From Legionella busanensis (GTDB lineage Bacteria; Pseudomonadota; Gammaproteobacteria; Legionellales; Legionellaceae): a DNA stretch of 64,000 nt. The first letter of the stretch is position 1. The number at the start of each line of letters is the position of its first letter. Under the pieces are notes generated by a model. The model was not told where the DNA came from. It worked only from the letters and a program-made list of their open reading frames with translations, and did not search any database. Location: contig NZ_UGOD01000001.1 in NCBI RefSeq assembly GCF_900461525.1, positions 396,001-460,000 of the forward strand, written 5' to 3'. Both the position numbers and the translations under genes were made by a program. This document shows, in pieces, positions 25,623 through 35,207 of this stretch.

Positions 25623-27266
25623 ATGAAAAATATCTTAGGTCAATTTTTTAAATTAAAATCATTTAAAAGTGAGCAGCAAGCTGCTCTGAGTAAAATTAGG
25701 AAAGTCAAAGTAATTGCAATTAATATAAGTCATAAGGATCCAAAGTTTATATCTTATAAACTTGATAAAAAAGTCACTGATAAGATGGCATTGATCCTTG
25801 CAAAAATAAAAAGTGCTTATGAAATAGCATACAATTTAGATCCCGATAGCGAAATTTTAATTACTTGGCGTGAATATGGTCTGACAGATGCAAGTCGTTC
25901 TAAATCAATTAATAATGATGACAAAAAAGATTTCCTGGTAGAGATACAAAACCTGGTTAAAATTAACCCCACACTTTCAGTTTTAGTTGGGCCAACATTA
26001 ATTCGAAAAGAACAAACATTAAAAGAAATCCCTAAGCTAAAAGCATATTATAATGAATTATCCTGGGTTGGTAGATTAGAGAGTCCTAATATTTCAAGCA
26101 TGTGGGGTACAACTATTAATAAGCACTTCCAAGCTAATCAGAAAGTAATTGGAGATATGGTTGACGAGCAAAAATTTAGAGTAGTTAAAAACTCAGCATA
26201 CTTTGTAAAAAAAGATTCTATTCAACCAATTGCAAAAAAAGCACCTTATAGAGAAATTGAACAACACACCGCGATTGATTTTAGTAAATGTTATGGTGAT
26301 GACTTTTGTAAACCAGAGCCAGCTACAGTTTTTCGACCGGGAAAGGGTAGGTCTAAGAGTTCTTATTTTACCTTACCAAATGGCAAGCAAGCCCTTTTAC
26401 AGATTTGCCGCGAACATATGTTAGGCGTAGTTGTACCATTTGATTGGCATAATAAAATAGTAGATGCTCATTTTGTCCTCTCTGCCTCGATTCCCCCACA
26501 ACTAGATAAGATTCGGGGCAAACATGCGTTTTTTGTTGATAACGATTATTTTCCGCTGCACATTGTCAGCAATATAGCAGATTTGGCGGATGAAAGTATG
26601 GATTTATCGGTGTTAAGTTTATTTGATGATTCTAATACTTTAGTTAAAGTAAAAAGTTTTTGTCCAATCCAATTCTATTTAATTTCGTTTTTAGAAACTT
26701 TGCCTTACTTGGATTTCTCGTGTAAAAATTTTATTGAATTATTAAAGAACTATATAACACTTGAAACAATCTTTACCATGAGCAAATATGAAAATATTGT
26801 TAACTTAATTAATAAACACTATAAAGAATCATATAACTCGCCCGCAAAAAGAGTCATGTTATATGAAACGATGCTCAGAGTGGTTGAAGAATTACAAATT
26901 CGTTTTGGAAGTGAGTATCTTGATAAATTTTTGCCAAAAAATAATAAAGTGCCTTTAAATAAAAAAGAGTTAGTAATGACAACTCTTGAAGAAGCTCGTA
27001 AGTTACAGGATTTAGATTATCTAAGCATAACAGCTAAAATTGCCGGCATTGATTTAGACGAAAAAGATTTTAAAGGTTTATTTATATATGAACTTGGAGA
27101 TTACCGTTTGTTAAGTAATGATATAGATCAGCCGTTAGATTTTGAGCAAACAGGAAATAGCGCTAATGTAGGTGATGTGGATATAGAGGAAACGAATGAT
27201 GGTGCTCAATTAAGTGATATTGATAAGGATGATGTCTCTCAAGATTTATTAGGCTTAACTATTTAA
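25623..27266 (+). CDS. Nitrilase-superfamily-like protein with unknown C-terminal half
   Basis: A 547-residue protein. The N-terminal 300 residues appear to be a divergent carbon-nitrogen hydrolase. Glu84 lies in ILITWREYG after a hydrophobic strand, and LSVLVGPTLIRK matches the second strand. A lysine pair (205/206) lies in QPIAKKAPYREIE, where nitrilases have their catalytic Lys after a reporting strand. Cys262 lies in LLQICREH, matching the C-x-E context. FRPGKGRSKS matches the PG turn before it. The C-terminal 240 residues are unrecognised and end in an acidic tail (DIDKDDVSQDLLGL). Function and substrate unknown; the tail and domain mix would suit an effector. Confidence 0.62.
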   Translation: MKNILGQFFKLKSFKSEQQAALSKIRKVKVIAINISHKDPKFISYKLDKKVTDKMALILAKIKSAYEIAYNLDPDSEILITWREYGLTDASRSKSINNDDKKDFLVEIQNLVKINPTLSVLVGPTLIRKEQTLKEIPKLKAYYNELSWVGRLESPNISSMWGTTINKHFQANQKVIGDMVDEQKFRVVKNSAYFVKKDSIQPIAKKAPYREIEQHTAIDFSKCYGDDFCKPEPATVFRPGKGRSKSSYFTLPNGKQALLQICREHMLGVVVPFDWHNKIVDAHFVLSASIPPQLDKIRGKHAFFVDNDYFPLHIVSNIADLADESMDLSVLSLFDDSNTLVKVKSFCPIQFYLISFLETLPYLDFSCKNFIELLKNYITLETIFTMSKYENIVNLINKHYKESYNSPAKRVMLYETMLRVVEELQIRFGSEYLDKFLPKNNKVPLNKKELVMTTLEEARKLQDLDYLSITAKIAGIDLDEKDFKGLFIYELGDYRLLSNDIDQPLDFEQTGNSANVGDVDIEETNDGAQLSDIDKDDVSQDLLGLTI

Positions 27267-27311
27267 ACAGTTAAGAAGACAATAGTATAGTTTATATGAG
27301 CCCTTGTTAAT

Positions 27312-27785
27312 TTAATAAGGGTTCACAATAATATCCAACGTATTTATAATTAAAGGTGAAGAATGCGCGGGATTTGCTGTAGACACTACCGCTGTAAATT
27401 CAAGATGTTTTTCAATTTCTGGTACGATAAAAGCTTGATGTACTCGCCAGCAACTAGCTTCACCACATTCTTCTGGTGCAACTATTTCAGCCGGTAAAAT
27501 GGGCTCCGGTTGAAAAGTAATGGAAGGTCGTCCACGCAAATTATTTTCTAATGAGTTACCTATATACTGATTTAAAAAAATATCCATAGTACGCCACGCT
27601 CTATGCTTATAAAATCGACGTACATTTGTTGCTTCAGAAATTTTTTCATGATGGCCGGCTATAAGGGTATGCATTAAAGTTTGTTCTGTCCATTCGCTAA
27701 TTTGGTCCGGCGTATAAGCGAGTAATCTTATCGGTATAATAACAGCAAGTAGGAGTATTAACTTTTTTAAGCACAGTTTGGCCAT
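27312..27785 (-). CDS. IcmL/DotI-like secreted protein (copy 2)
   Basis: About 157 residues with a signal peptide (LILLLAVIIPIRLLAY) and a mature domain related to copy 1 at 11986-12423. Shared elements are WTEQTLMHTL at the start, a WRTMDIFLNQYIG helix, and CWRVHQAFIVPEIEKHLEFTAVV. Two cysteines (CGEASC) could form a disulfide absent in copy 1. The frame extends to 27815, but the ATG at 27785 gives a normal signal peptide. Likely an accessory of, or derivative from, the Dot/Icm core protein; partner unknown. Confidence 0.72.
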   Translation of the reverse strand: MAKLCLKKLILLLAVIIPIRLLAYTPDQISEWTEQTLMHTLIAGHHEKISEATNVRRFYKHRAWRTMDIFLNQYIGNSLENNLRGRPSITFQPEPILPAEIVAPEECGEASCWRVHQAFIVPEIEKHLEFTAVVSTANPAHSSPLIINTLDIIVNPY

Positions 27786-28301
27786 GATTAAGGTCCATCT
27801 TAATGTTAGTAGCAATTATAGCACCCAGGAAGCTTTATACTGCGTTGCAAGCTCGTTTGGCTTAATCATGTATTCCTAAATAATCTTTTGCCTCACTTCA
27901 CTTGTCTTTTGCCTAAAACTTAATGAGTAACGCTATAGTACAAAGTAATTATTATTTATTGTTGGTCATAAATATGGATAAATCAATTAACACCTAATTT
28001 AATTTTAATTAATTAGGATATATTTATGATTTATCTTAAGCCTATATGTCTTATTTGCGATATTTGGCTGCGATATTAATCACTGTCAAATTTCTTTATA
28101 AATCTCACTATAAATACACTGATTTTATAGAAGATAATTATATTATGAGTTTAGTCTTATTAAGCACTAAATGTAGTTTATTGACCTTTTTCTGAATACC
28201 GCGACCAAGTCGCGGTACATAGGTGGGGAATAGATTACGGTATGTAGACTAAATTTGAAAGGCTAAATGTTGGTTTGAAATAATAACTACTGAGTAATTT
28301 A
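27786..28301. other. Gene-free gap with a palindromic repeat
   Basis: No open frame found. The stretch TACCGCGA-CCAAG-TCGCGGTA at 28197-28217 is a perfect 8-bp stem and resembles a dispersed repeat. Near 27834 and 27930 there are TATACTGCGTT and AACGCTATAGTAC motifs facing each other, similar to the ends of the element at 48095-48185. Confidence 0.5.
28197..28217. repeat. Perfect 8-bp palindrome TACCGCGA/TCGCGGTA
   Basis: A GC-rich hairpin in AT-rich surroundings, loop CCAAG. It lies about 85 bases downstream of the ABC permease stop, so it could end that transcript or be a copy of a dispersed repeat. No U-tract follows. Confidence 0.5.
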
Positions 28302-29075
28302 TTAATCTCGTAAACCAACACCTTTCTTCAACAGAAATAAATTAAGAAAAGTTAATGCAATAATCATGGAACAAATAATACTCATTGAAAGATTAATATC
28401 TACTTCATCGTAGCCAATCATTGCATGCCGTAATGCATTAACCTTGTATAAAATGGGATTAAAATGTGAAAATTTTTCCCATATGGGAGATAGCATTTTT
28501 GTTGAGTAAAATACGCCACCAAGATAGGTCAATGGTGTTAAGACAAAGGTGGGAATAATCATAACATCATCAAAATTGCGAGCGATCATTGCATTAGTAA
28601 AGCCAGCTAGCGAAAAAAGCGCTGATACAAGTAGAATAACTAGTAGTGTTAGCGGTATGTTATTAATGCGCATAGTTACAAAAAAGCTTGCTACTAGAAT
28701 GACTAATAAGGCGACCAGGAAGCCACGAATAATGCCACCTAATACATAACCAAGTAGAAGCAAACTATCGTGGATGGGGCTTACAAGAATTTCTTCAATA
28801 CTTTTTTGAAAACGTAAACTAAATAAAGAGGTTGAAACATTACTATAGGCATTAGCAATAATGGACATCATCACTAAGCCTGGAGCAATAAAAGTAACAT
28901 AATCTATGCCTTCAATAGGGCCAATGCGTTTGCCAATTAAACTGCCAAATATTAAAAAATAAAGTGCTGTAGTGATAACAGGTGGTAAAAATACTTGGCT
29001 TGATATGCGAAACATACGAACGACTTCACGTCTAACAATAGTATATAGGCCAATGAATTGTTGCTTAATGGTCAT
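28302..29075 (-). CDS. yadH: ABC-2 type permease, YadH-like
   Basis: A 257-residue inner-membrane permease with six predicted helices and an N-terminal cytosolic segment (IVRREVVRMFRI). It matches the YadH/NodJ type of ABC-2 exporter: LYFLIFGSLIGKRIG, TFIAPGLVMMSI, and TFVLTPLTYLGGVFYS are recognisable. The start overlaps the ATPase gene by 11 bases, so the two are coupled. It works with the ATPase below in exporting an unknown substrate. Confidence 0.88.
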   Translation of the reverse strand: MTIKQQFIGLYTIVRREVVRMFRISSQVFLPPVITTALYFLIFGSLIGKRIGPIEGIDYVTFIAPGLVMMSIIANAYSNVSTSLFSLRFQKSIEEILVSPIHDSLLLLGYVLGGIIRGFLVALLVILVASFFVTMRINNIPLTLLVILLVSALFSLAGFTNAMIARNFDDVMIIPTFVLTPLTYLGGVFYSTKMLSPIWEKFSHFNPILYKVNALRHAMIGYDEVDINLSMSIICSMIIALTFLNLFLLKKGVGLRD

Positions 29076-29979
29076 TATTAATTACATCCAGGAAAAGCTC
29101 TTCTAAACGATTAGTTTTATTTCTCAAACTATGAATTTTTATGCCTTGCCTACTTAGCTGCTCAAAAACATCATTTAAGCTTACACTATTATCTATGCGT
29201 AGTTCAAAGGTGTGAGTATCAATTAACTCTGGCTCAAAAGGAGGAAGATGGGGTAATACTTCAATTGGTGCCTGGGTTGTAAATATTAAGGTTTGATGAT
29301 GTAAACTGGTTAACAATTTCTTCATAGATGTATTTTTAACAATTTCACCTTTATCAATAATTGCAATACTTTTACAAAGTTGCTCTGCCTCTTCTAAATA
29401 GTGAGTGGTTAAGATAATAGTTGTTCCTTTGTTATTTGTTTTAATAAAAAAGTCCCACATGCTACGTCTAATTTCTATATCTACCCCAGCTGTTGGCTCA
29501 TCAAGGATTAAAACTTTGGGTTTATGAATAAGTGCTCGCGCTATCATAAGACGGCGTTTCATCCCTCCCGATAAGTGACGAGCAATTGTTTGCCTTTTCT
29601 CCCATAGACCTAGCTGCTCAAGTAATTCATTCACGCGTGGTTTTGCTTCCGTACGGGTAATGCCATAGAATCCTGCTTCATTAATTAGAATTTGTTCACA
29701 TGTTTCAAAAATATTTAAGTTAAACTCTTGAGGAACTAAACCTAAACAAGATTTGGCCTGCGCTGGGTTTTTATCTAGATCATAGCCGCAAATATTAACC
29801 TTGCCGGATGTTTTAGTAAGAAGTGTCGTAATGACACCAATAGTTGTTGATTTACCTGCGCCATTAGCACCTAAGAGAGCGAAAAAATCACCTGATTTTA
29901 CTACTAAATTAATTCCTTTTAATGCCTGAACACCGCTTTTATAAACTTTTCGCAATTCTTTAATTTCAAGATCATACAT
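29065..29979 (-). CDS. yadG: ABC transporter ATP-binding protein, YadG-like
   Basis: A 304-residue ATPase with close resemblance to YadG. Walker A: LLGANGAGKST (about residues 35-45). Q-loop: GLVPQEFNLN. Signature: LSGGMKRRLMIARALIHKP. Walker B: VLILDEPTAGVDIE, with the H-switch in TTHYLEEAE. The C-terminal 80 residues include a domain typical of drug/polysaccharide exporters. Encoded directly upstream of the permease. The promoter lies in the 118 bases upstream of 29979 or beyond. Confidence 0.9.
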   Translation of the reverse strand: MYDLEIKELRKVYKSGVQALKGINLVVKSGDFFALLGANGAGKSTTIGVITTLLTKTSGKVNICGYDLDKNPAQAKSCLGLVPQEFNLNIFETCEQILINEAGFYGITRTEAKPRVNELLEQLGLWEKRQTIARHLSGGMKRRLMIARALIHKPKVLILDEPTAGVDIEIRRSMWDFFIKTNNKGTTIILTTHYLEEAEQLCKSIAIIDKGEIVKNTSMKKLLTSLHHQTLIFTTQAPIEVLPHLPPFEPELIDTHTFELRIDNSVSLNDVFEQLSRQGIKIHSLRNKTNRLEELFLDVINNDH

Positions 29980-30097
29980 AAATTCTCATTATCAATAATT
30001 TTTATAATCGCAATTATAAACATGCCTTAAAAAATATCATAATTTAAGCGTATAATGATACTTCAAATGTATTGTATGAACCTTAGTTGCTTTGCTT

Positions 30098-30230
30098 CTA
30101 AAAATTAAATTCATTTAAAGAGTCACTTTCATCCTCCGATTCTTCTTCATTTGCTTTTCGAATAGCGGCAATTTTTGCTAATACGTTTGGATCAGCGAGT
30201 AACCCTAGATCACTGGAGTATTTTTTTTTT
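30098..30230 (-). other. Out-of-frame C-terminal extension behind an A10 tract
   Basis: Adding one A to the A10 run lets the previous gene read on through YSSDLGLLADPNVLAKIAAI, then RKANEEESEDESDSLNEFNF, to a TAG at 30098-30100. The segment is a short amphipathic helix followed by a strongly acidic end. This matches both a Dot/Icm E-block-type translocation signal and the connector-acidic part of a WASP-like module. Its protein-like composition suggests a recent frameshift or slippage at the homopolymer. Confidence 0.6.
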
Positions 30231-31185
30231 CTTGGTCCGGTGATATATGTTGCTGATTTTTTTTATTCTCTTCCCGCTTCTTAAGTGCATTTGCAAGTTC
30301 TGTTTGAAATGTTACCCCAGATGTAAACTTTGAAGATTTTTTAGGCTCTGATGTGTCTTTAGACGTAGTTAGTTTAGTATTATCTTCTTTAGTTTTAAAT
30401 GGTTCAGGCGGCTCAGGGGGGGGAGGTATTAAGCTTTCAATAATTTTTGCTGCGCTACTATTAAATTCTAAAGTATCATTAGCAGTAGGTAGACTAGATG
30501 TATTAGCTACAGAATATGGTGCTTCTCTTTTCATTTCTTGTAGAGAAGATATATCGATAGTTAGAGAAGTAGGTTCAATAAGTGAATTTAAACTGGCGAG
30601 GTCACCTTTTATTTTTTCAATGATAGGTATTGCCGATGATAATTTTTCCCATTGTTTTTTTGAGGATTCTAATTTAGCAACCTGCTCTCTTAGGTGATTA
30701 TTTTGATCTTTTAATACATTTTTCTCTTTTTGCAAATCTTGAATTTGATCTAAGAGCATTGTTTTTTCACTTTGATGGGCATTTTGTATATTGCCAAAAG
30801 CACGTTGTAATTCAGTTAATGCATTAATAGAATAACGAGCCTCAGGATTGACCTTAATTAACATGCCTTGCTCTGTAAGATAACTATTATAATTATTCGA
30901 CTTATAGTACTTATCTATTAAAGAGCTAACTAAATTAGCAAAGATTGGATCTGTGGTTGAACAGCGAGTCGCTGTAATTGCTAGAACAGAGATCAAGCTC
31001 ATATCATCGAATGAACCGCCATCTTTATCGCCATATGCAATAGCAGTTATAATACTTTCTATATTAGCTTTGATATTATCAAAGTGGCTATCCTTTCCAT
31101 AAGAAAGTAGACCGCCTTTACCTTTTTGTTGGTAATCAATATTCAATTCGCTAAACAATTTAATGAAGGTTGGTGAAAGTGGCAT
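30205..31185 (-). CDS. Unknown coiled-coil, proline-rich protein (effector-like; 3' end frame-disrupted)
   Basis: 326 residues as read. Residues 1-125 are an unrecognised helical domain. About 130-185 is a coiled coil (KTMLLDQIQDLQKEKNVLKDQ). Then comes a linker with a proline run (IPPPPEPPEPF, about 249-259) and a helix FQTELANALKKREENKK (about 295-311). The frame stops 5 codons after an A10 tract (30221-30230). In the alternative frame the coding character continues for about 40 residues (see the next entry), so the original stop was probably at 30098. The proline run followed by a Leu/Lys-Lys helix and then an acidic tail resembles the verprolin-connector-acidic arrangement of WASP-type actin regulators. 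This is a weak, untested inference. Confidence 0.68.
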   Translation of the reverse strand: MPLSPTFIKLFSELNIDYQQKGKGGLLSYGKDSHFDNIKANIESIITAIAYGDKDGGSFDDMSLISVLAITATRCSTTDPIFANLVSSLIDKYYKSNNYNSYLTEQGMLIKVNPEARYSINALTELQRAFGNIQNAHQSEKTMLLDQIQDLQKEKNVLKDQNNHLREQVAKLESSKKQWEKLSSAIPIIEKIKGDLASLNSLIEPTSLTIDISSLQEMKREAPYSVANTSSLPTANDTLEFNSSAAKIIESLIPPPPEPPEPFKTKEDNTKLTTSKDTSEPKKSSKFTSGVTFQTELANALKKREENKKNQQHISPDQEKKNTPVI

Positions 31186-31287
31186 TCCTAGCTCCTAAGA
31201 AACTCCCTTATTGCATTTAATACTAACCTTGAGCGTGCGTCAATTATACATTATGGAAATTACTAATATATTTTGCAGTTTAAATAG

Positions 31288-31890
31288 CTATATCACTAGT
31301 TCTTCTTTCGTTTTTAGCCAGCCAGTAATGCTCAGTCTATCCGCTGTGGTTGTAAGCACCTCATGAGGTAGATGGCTTAAAAAGCAGATCAAGCGATTCC
31401 AAGTTGGGGCAACTGAAGTAATCAATTTATTTTGCTCATCATAAAGAACTAATTGGCCACCGAAATTAGCTTGCCAATAAGGGTTTAGATAATAAATGAA
31501 GGAGACTTTCCTGCTTTTTTTATTTTGGAATTGATCAATGTGCTTGCGATAAAAAGTTCCCGCCTCGTAAAAAGCAAAATGAACTTCAAACTCACATAGC
31601 CCTAAATAAAGGGTTTCATTTAAGGTTGTTTTAATTTGAGTTATCATTTGCCAAAAGGGCTGAATATGAGGTGAACTTGCGTCTAGCCAATGGATTTTAT
31701 CTGTTCGAATTGCATCATTATGACTGGTATTAGTTAGATTACCTATTTTAGCTGCTTGAAATTCCCTTTGCCTTATGATTTGTAACGCTTCATTTCTTAA
31801 TAAATGAGCTTCCTCATTATCTAAAAAGTGGTCCCATATATAAAATCTCTGATCGCAAAGTTCATTTACCAAGAGGTTAACATCAATCAT
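31288..31890 (-). CDS. 2-oxoglutarate/Fe(II)-dependent oxygenase
   Basis: A 200-residue dioxygenase of the prolyl-4-hydroxylase-like group. Iron ligands are His117 and Asp119 in YRKHIDQF and His176 in HLPHEV; Arg185 in DRLSITGW binds 2-oxoglutarate. The jelly-roll strands KVSFIYYLNPYW and FGGQLVLYDE are clear. The substrate could be a protein side chain or a small molecule. Stand-alone on the minus strand. Confidence 0.88.
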   Translation of the reverse strand: MIDVNLLVNELCDQRFYIWDHFLDNEEAHLLRNEALQIIRQREFQAAKIGNLTNTSHNDAIRTDKIHWLDASSPHIQPFWQMITQIKTTLNETLYLGLCEFEVHFAFYEAGTFYRKHIDQFQNKKSRKVSFIYYLNPYWQANFGGQLVLYDEQNKLITSVAPTWNRLICFLSHLPHEVLTTTADRLSITGWLKTKEELVI

Positions 31891-31969
31891 TATAGTTGTG
31901 GACTAATAAAAGTTCACATTTTAAACAATCATAATTACTTTACAAGTATTAATTAATTAATAAAAAGAT

Positions 31970-32248
31970 TTATCGTCGACCAGGAATACAAGGCGCTTCT
32001 ACAAACTCACCATTAATTTTTAAGACCATGTTTATACTACGACGATGGTAGCGGGAAAGGATATCAAAATTAGCTGGTGTAACATACCCATAGCTATTGC
32101 CACAATAAACTAGCGAAGTTGCACCTCGAGTTGGTTTAGGATAAATGCGAATATCACACTCCCAACGGAAACGTGTTAAGTCGCAATTAGCGAAGACTAA
32201 GTGTACAGGAAGAAAAATGAGTAGAAAAAAAATTTTTATTTTATGCAT
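31970..32248 (-). CDS. Small secreted protein of unknown function
   Basis: A 92-residue protein with a signal peptide cleaved near HLVFA-NCD. The mature 70 residues contain four cysteines (CDLTRF, WECDIR, VYCGNS, APCIPG), which could form two disulfides in the periplasm, and a tyrosine/arginine-rich core. I do not recognise the family. GAGGATA lies upstream of the ATG. Confidence 0.65.
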   Translation of the reverse strand: MHKIKIFFLLIFLPVHLVFANCDLTRFRWECDIRIYPKPTRGATSLVYCGNSYGYVTPANFDILSRYHRRSINMVLKINGEFVEAPCIPGRR

Positions 32249-32488
32249 AGTATCCTCTTTGCTAATACAAAGTGTCGGCTTAATCTAGAAAATCTTTAAC
32301 TCATTTGTCCCTTGCCCTAATGAATTAAAAAATATAATGCTAGGGGAGAAGTTAAATTATTTTTTAAGTATAAATTTTTGAGATAATTCTGTTCTTATTA
32401 AGTAATACTTGCTTTAATTAAAGAAATAACAGACAGGATGTTTGGGTTAATCCCCTGTGCTTCAAGCAAAGATTAAAGGAGGAATAGC

Positions 32489-33424
32489 TTGTCTACAGAA
32501 CGCTTCTTAAGTGCACTTCATCAAGGTGATTACGTAGCTGCCCTGGATTGGCCTAGTTTTTTGCGTACCAAATACAGCCCCAATAAGACTTTAGATGCTG
32601 ATGGCTTGTTAAGCGTAGCTATTTATGAACTTATTAACTCACCCTTTTCGCCTAGTGATTTAAAATATATAGAAATTTTATATGCCTTTTTAAACTCTTT
32701 TATCTTACCTGCAGAAAAAGAATATGCAGGTACCGTTATAATAAGCGCAGCAATACAATACTATGTCTATGCAGAAAAAGGTTTACTCAAATTTTTTAAA
32801 GGTAGCTTAGATGATCTAAGGGAATTTTTGAAAAATGAGCAATTAGCAGATAAGAAGTTAAGGGATAAGCCATTATCAGATGTGGAAATAATTGAAGTCT
32901 GGATGGGCTGCAAAAATCCTCTTTTTGATACTAAAGCAAATAATATTTATTTAGCCGAGAAAACATTATTTTTCGAGCAAAAGTTATTAGAACACGCTAA
33001 TTTAATGAAGGAGGTCGAGCAGGGGATTTTACTTATCGATTATTATCAAGGAATTTGTTTAAAATATATTCAGCTATTATCTAACCTACCTGAAGAAGAA
33101 AAAACGATAAAAGTTGGTATGCGTATAGGCATCGCCCAATCAATGTATGATTATCTTTGTCAGCAGTTAATTTTTAAGCCAAATATAAAAAAAGAAATAG
33201 GATTGTATTTAGCTAAGATTCGGGATGAACAGGAAACAAGTTTAATACTTAAGCGGGAAGAAGTTTATCTTAAAAAAATAGAAGATAAAAATGCTTTCAA
33301 GCGCTTATATGATAATTCTAAATACTTCTTGGGTTTTTTTACGAAAAATGTCATTACAACGATATTTGATTTTAATATGGATAAAAAGAATAAACAGCAG
33401 CCTAACACCAACTCAACGCCTTAA
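32489..33424 (+). CDS. Unknown helical protein, TTG start
   Basis: A 311-residue mostly helical protein without signal peptide or membrane segment. TTG at 32489 has an unusually strong AAGGAGG 6 bases upstream, which supports this non-ATG start. Segments such as ALDWPSFLRTKYSPNKTLDADGLLSVAIYEL (shown in part) have no match I recognise. The C-terminus is basic and polar (KKNKQQPNTNSTP). It converges on ogt with only 3 bases between stops. Confidence 0.65.
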   Translation: MSTERFLSALHQGDYVAALDWPSFLRTKYSPNKTLDADGLLSVAIYELINSPFSPSDLKYIEILYAFLNSFILPAEKEYAGTVIISAAIQYYVYAEKGLLKFFKGSLDDLREFLKNEQLADKKLRDKPLSDVEIIEVWMGCKNPLFDTKANNIYLAEKTLFFEQKLLEHANLMKEVEQGILLIDYYQGICLKYIQLLSNLPEEEKTIKVGMRIGIAQSMYDYLCQQLIFKPNIKKEIGLYLAKIRDEQETSLILKREEVYLKKIEDKNAFKRLYDNSKYFLGFFTKNVITTIFDFNMDKKNKQQPNTNSTP

Positions 33425-33427
33425 CTA

Positions 33428-33907
33428 TTAATCTACGGAATTAATTAAATTAAAATTAGGGCATTCATGTTTTAATAAGCCTAATTTATAAGTAATTGCT
33501 TTAAGATCGCCCATATATCCACCATGGGTCGTTTTTCCTACAACACGATGACAAGGAATAAACAAGGTTAAAGGATTAGTTTTACACGCCTGCCCTATCG
33601 CGCGCGGGCTTGTTTGCAGCATTTTAGCTAATTCACCATAAGTGATTGTCCGACCTACAGGAATAACTAGAAGTGTATTCCATACACGTTGTTGATAGGT
33701 TGTTCCTTGCGGTTTTAAAGGTAACTGAAAGCGGTGCTGGCAATTATGAAAATAAGAACTAAGCTCAGATACAATTAATGAAGACAGTTTATTAACAGCT
33801 GAGCTTATAGTAGGTTGATTAGTAAAAATAGCTTGATAGATATAATGCTCATCAAACTCCAATTGAAGCCAGCCTACAGGGGTTTCAAACGAAGTAATAA
33901 TGAGCAT
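33428..33907 (-). CDS. ogt: Methylated-DNA-[protein]-cysteine S-methyltransferase
   Basis: A 159-residue suicide repair protein that removes O6-methylguanine and O4-methylthymine lesions. The acceptor is Cys119 in IPCHRVVG. The helix-turn-helix contains PRAIGQACKTNP, and TITYGELAKML precedes it. There is no Ada regulatory domain. The gene begins 5 bases after the rplS stop, so it is apparently the last cistron of the ffh-rplS operon, which is unusual and would make its expression growth-linked. Confidence 0.93.
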   Translation of the reverse strand: MLIITSFETPVGWLQLEFDEHYIYQAIFTNQPTISSAVNKLSSLIVSELSSYFHNCQHRFQLPLKPQGTTYQQRVWNTLLVIPVGRTITYGELAKMLQTSPRAIGQACKTNPLTLFIPCHRVVGKTTHGGYMGDLKAITYKLGLLKHECPNFNLINSVD

Positions 33908-33912
33908 ATAAA

Positions 33913-34278
33913 TTAACTATCTTTTTTAGTAGCTAATTTTTCTTTAATACGAGCTGCACGACCAGCTAAGTCACGTAAATAATACAATTTAGCACGACGT
34001 ACGTCACCGCGGCGTTTAACTATAATGCTATCAACGACAGGGCTATAAGTTTGGAAAACTCGCTCAACACCAACATTATGAGAAATTTTTCTGACAGTAA
34101 AAGCAGAATTTAAACCACGATTACGCTTAGCTATGACAACGCCTTCAAATGCTTGTAAACGCTCACGTGAACCTTCTTTCACTCTTACCTGAACTAAAAC
34201 AGTATCACCGGGACTAAAGTCCGGAATATTTTTACCTTGCATTTGCTCAGCATTCAGTTGGTCAATAATATTAGTCAT
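33913..34278 (-). CDS. rplS: 50S ribosomal protein L19
   Basis: 121 residues of ribosomal protein L19 at the 30S/50S interface: [41 protein letters not shown] (in part), and [27 protein letters not shown]. The frame is open to 34341, but the ATG at 34278 has GAGGAG 8 bases upstream and matches the family start. It follows trmD by about 25 bases. Confidence 0.97.
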   Translation of the reverse strand: MTNIIDQLNAEQMQGKNIPDFSPGDTVLVQVRVKEGSRERLQAFEGVVIAKRNRGLNSAFTVRKISHNVGVERVFQTYSPVVDSIIVKRRGDVRRAKLYYLRDLAGRAARIKEKLATKKDS

Positions 34279-34303
34279 GAAGTAACTCCTCAAAATGGCG
34301 CTT

Positions 34304-35062
34304 CTAATAGGAATCGCCGTGTTCGCTTTTAAACTCGACAAGTAGCTGCTTGTCTAGATTACTCAATTCAATCGAATCTAATAATTCTGGCCGTTTTAGC
34401 CAAGTTTTTCCTAGCGCTTGTTTTCTGCGCCAACGTTCAATTTCATAATGATTTCCACTAAGTAAGACTGCAGGAACATTCATTCCATCTACCGTAGCAG
34501 GTCTTGTATAATGAGGATAATCAAGTAACCCATTCATAAATGAATCTTGTTCAGCTGATCCCGGATGGCCAAGGCTTCCTGGAAGTAGACGCAAGATAGC
34601 ATCAATAAAAACCATGGCAGCTAACTCGCCACCGCTTAAAACAAAATCACCAATTGACCATTCTTCATCAACATGACGCTGAATGATCCGTTCATCTATT
34701 CCTTCATACCGCCCTGCAATAAATAGGAGCGGCGTTTTGTATTGAGCAACATCGTTTAACTCAGATTGACAGATTTTTTTACCTTGCGGACTTAAATAAA
34801 TGGTTTTACATGCCGCTGGCATTTTTGCCTTTGCATGCAAGATTGCAGCATTTAAAGGCTCATACATCATCACCATGCCAGGACCACCACCATAAGGTTT
34901 ATCATCTACTTGACGATAAGGTCTAAAAGACCAATCACGAGGATTGAAGCACTCAATCTTCGCTAACCCTTGCGTTATTGTTCTTCCTGGTATTCCATAG
35001 TCTAGTCCTGCAAATATTTCGGGCATTAAAGTAATGATGCCTAGATGCAATGTGTCAACCAT
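34304..35062 (-). CDS. trmD: tRNA (guanine37-N1)-methyltransferase
   Basis: 252 residues of TrmD, which methylates G37 of tRNAs reading CNN codons and prevents frameshifting. Knot-fold motifs: LMPEIF at the N-terminus, [21 protein letters not shown], the SAM-binding [13 protein letters not shown], and [14 protein letters not shown]-terminal [11 protein letters not shown] is typical. It lies in the conserved rpsP-rimM-trmD-rplS order. Confidence 0.98.
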   Translation of the reverse strand: MVDTLHLGIITLMPEIFAGLDYGIPGRTITQGLAKIECFNPRDWSFRPYRQVDDKPYGGGPGMVMMYEPLNAAILHAKAKMPAACKTIYLSPQGKKICQSELNDVAQYKTPLLFIAGRYEGIDERIIQRHVDEEWSIGDFVLSGGELAAMVFIDAILRLLPGSLGHPGSAEQDSFMNGLLDYPHYTRPATVDGMNVPAVLLSGNHYEIERWRRKQALGKTWLKRPELLDSIELSNLDKQLLVEFKSEHGDSY

Positions 35063-35207
35063 GTTACCTACGCTTTATGCTCAATATTAGTTAACCACTT
35101 AATGTTCAACCTTATAAAGCATTATCAAATAAGGCATATTTTATCATGATTTAGACAGCAATTTTATCTAAACCATGTTAATTACGCTAATTAGTGGATT
35201 TTAAATC

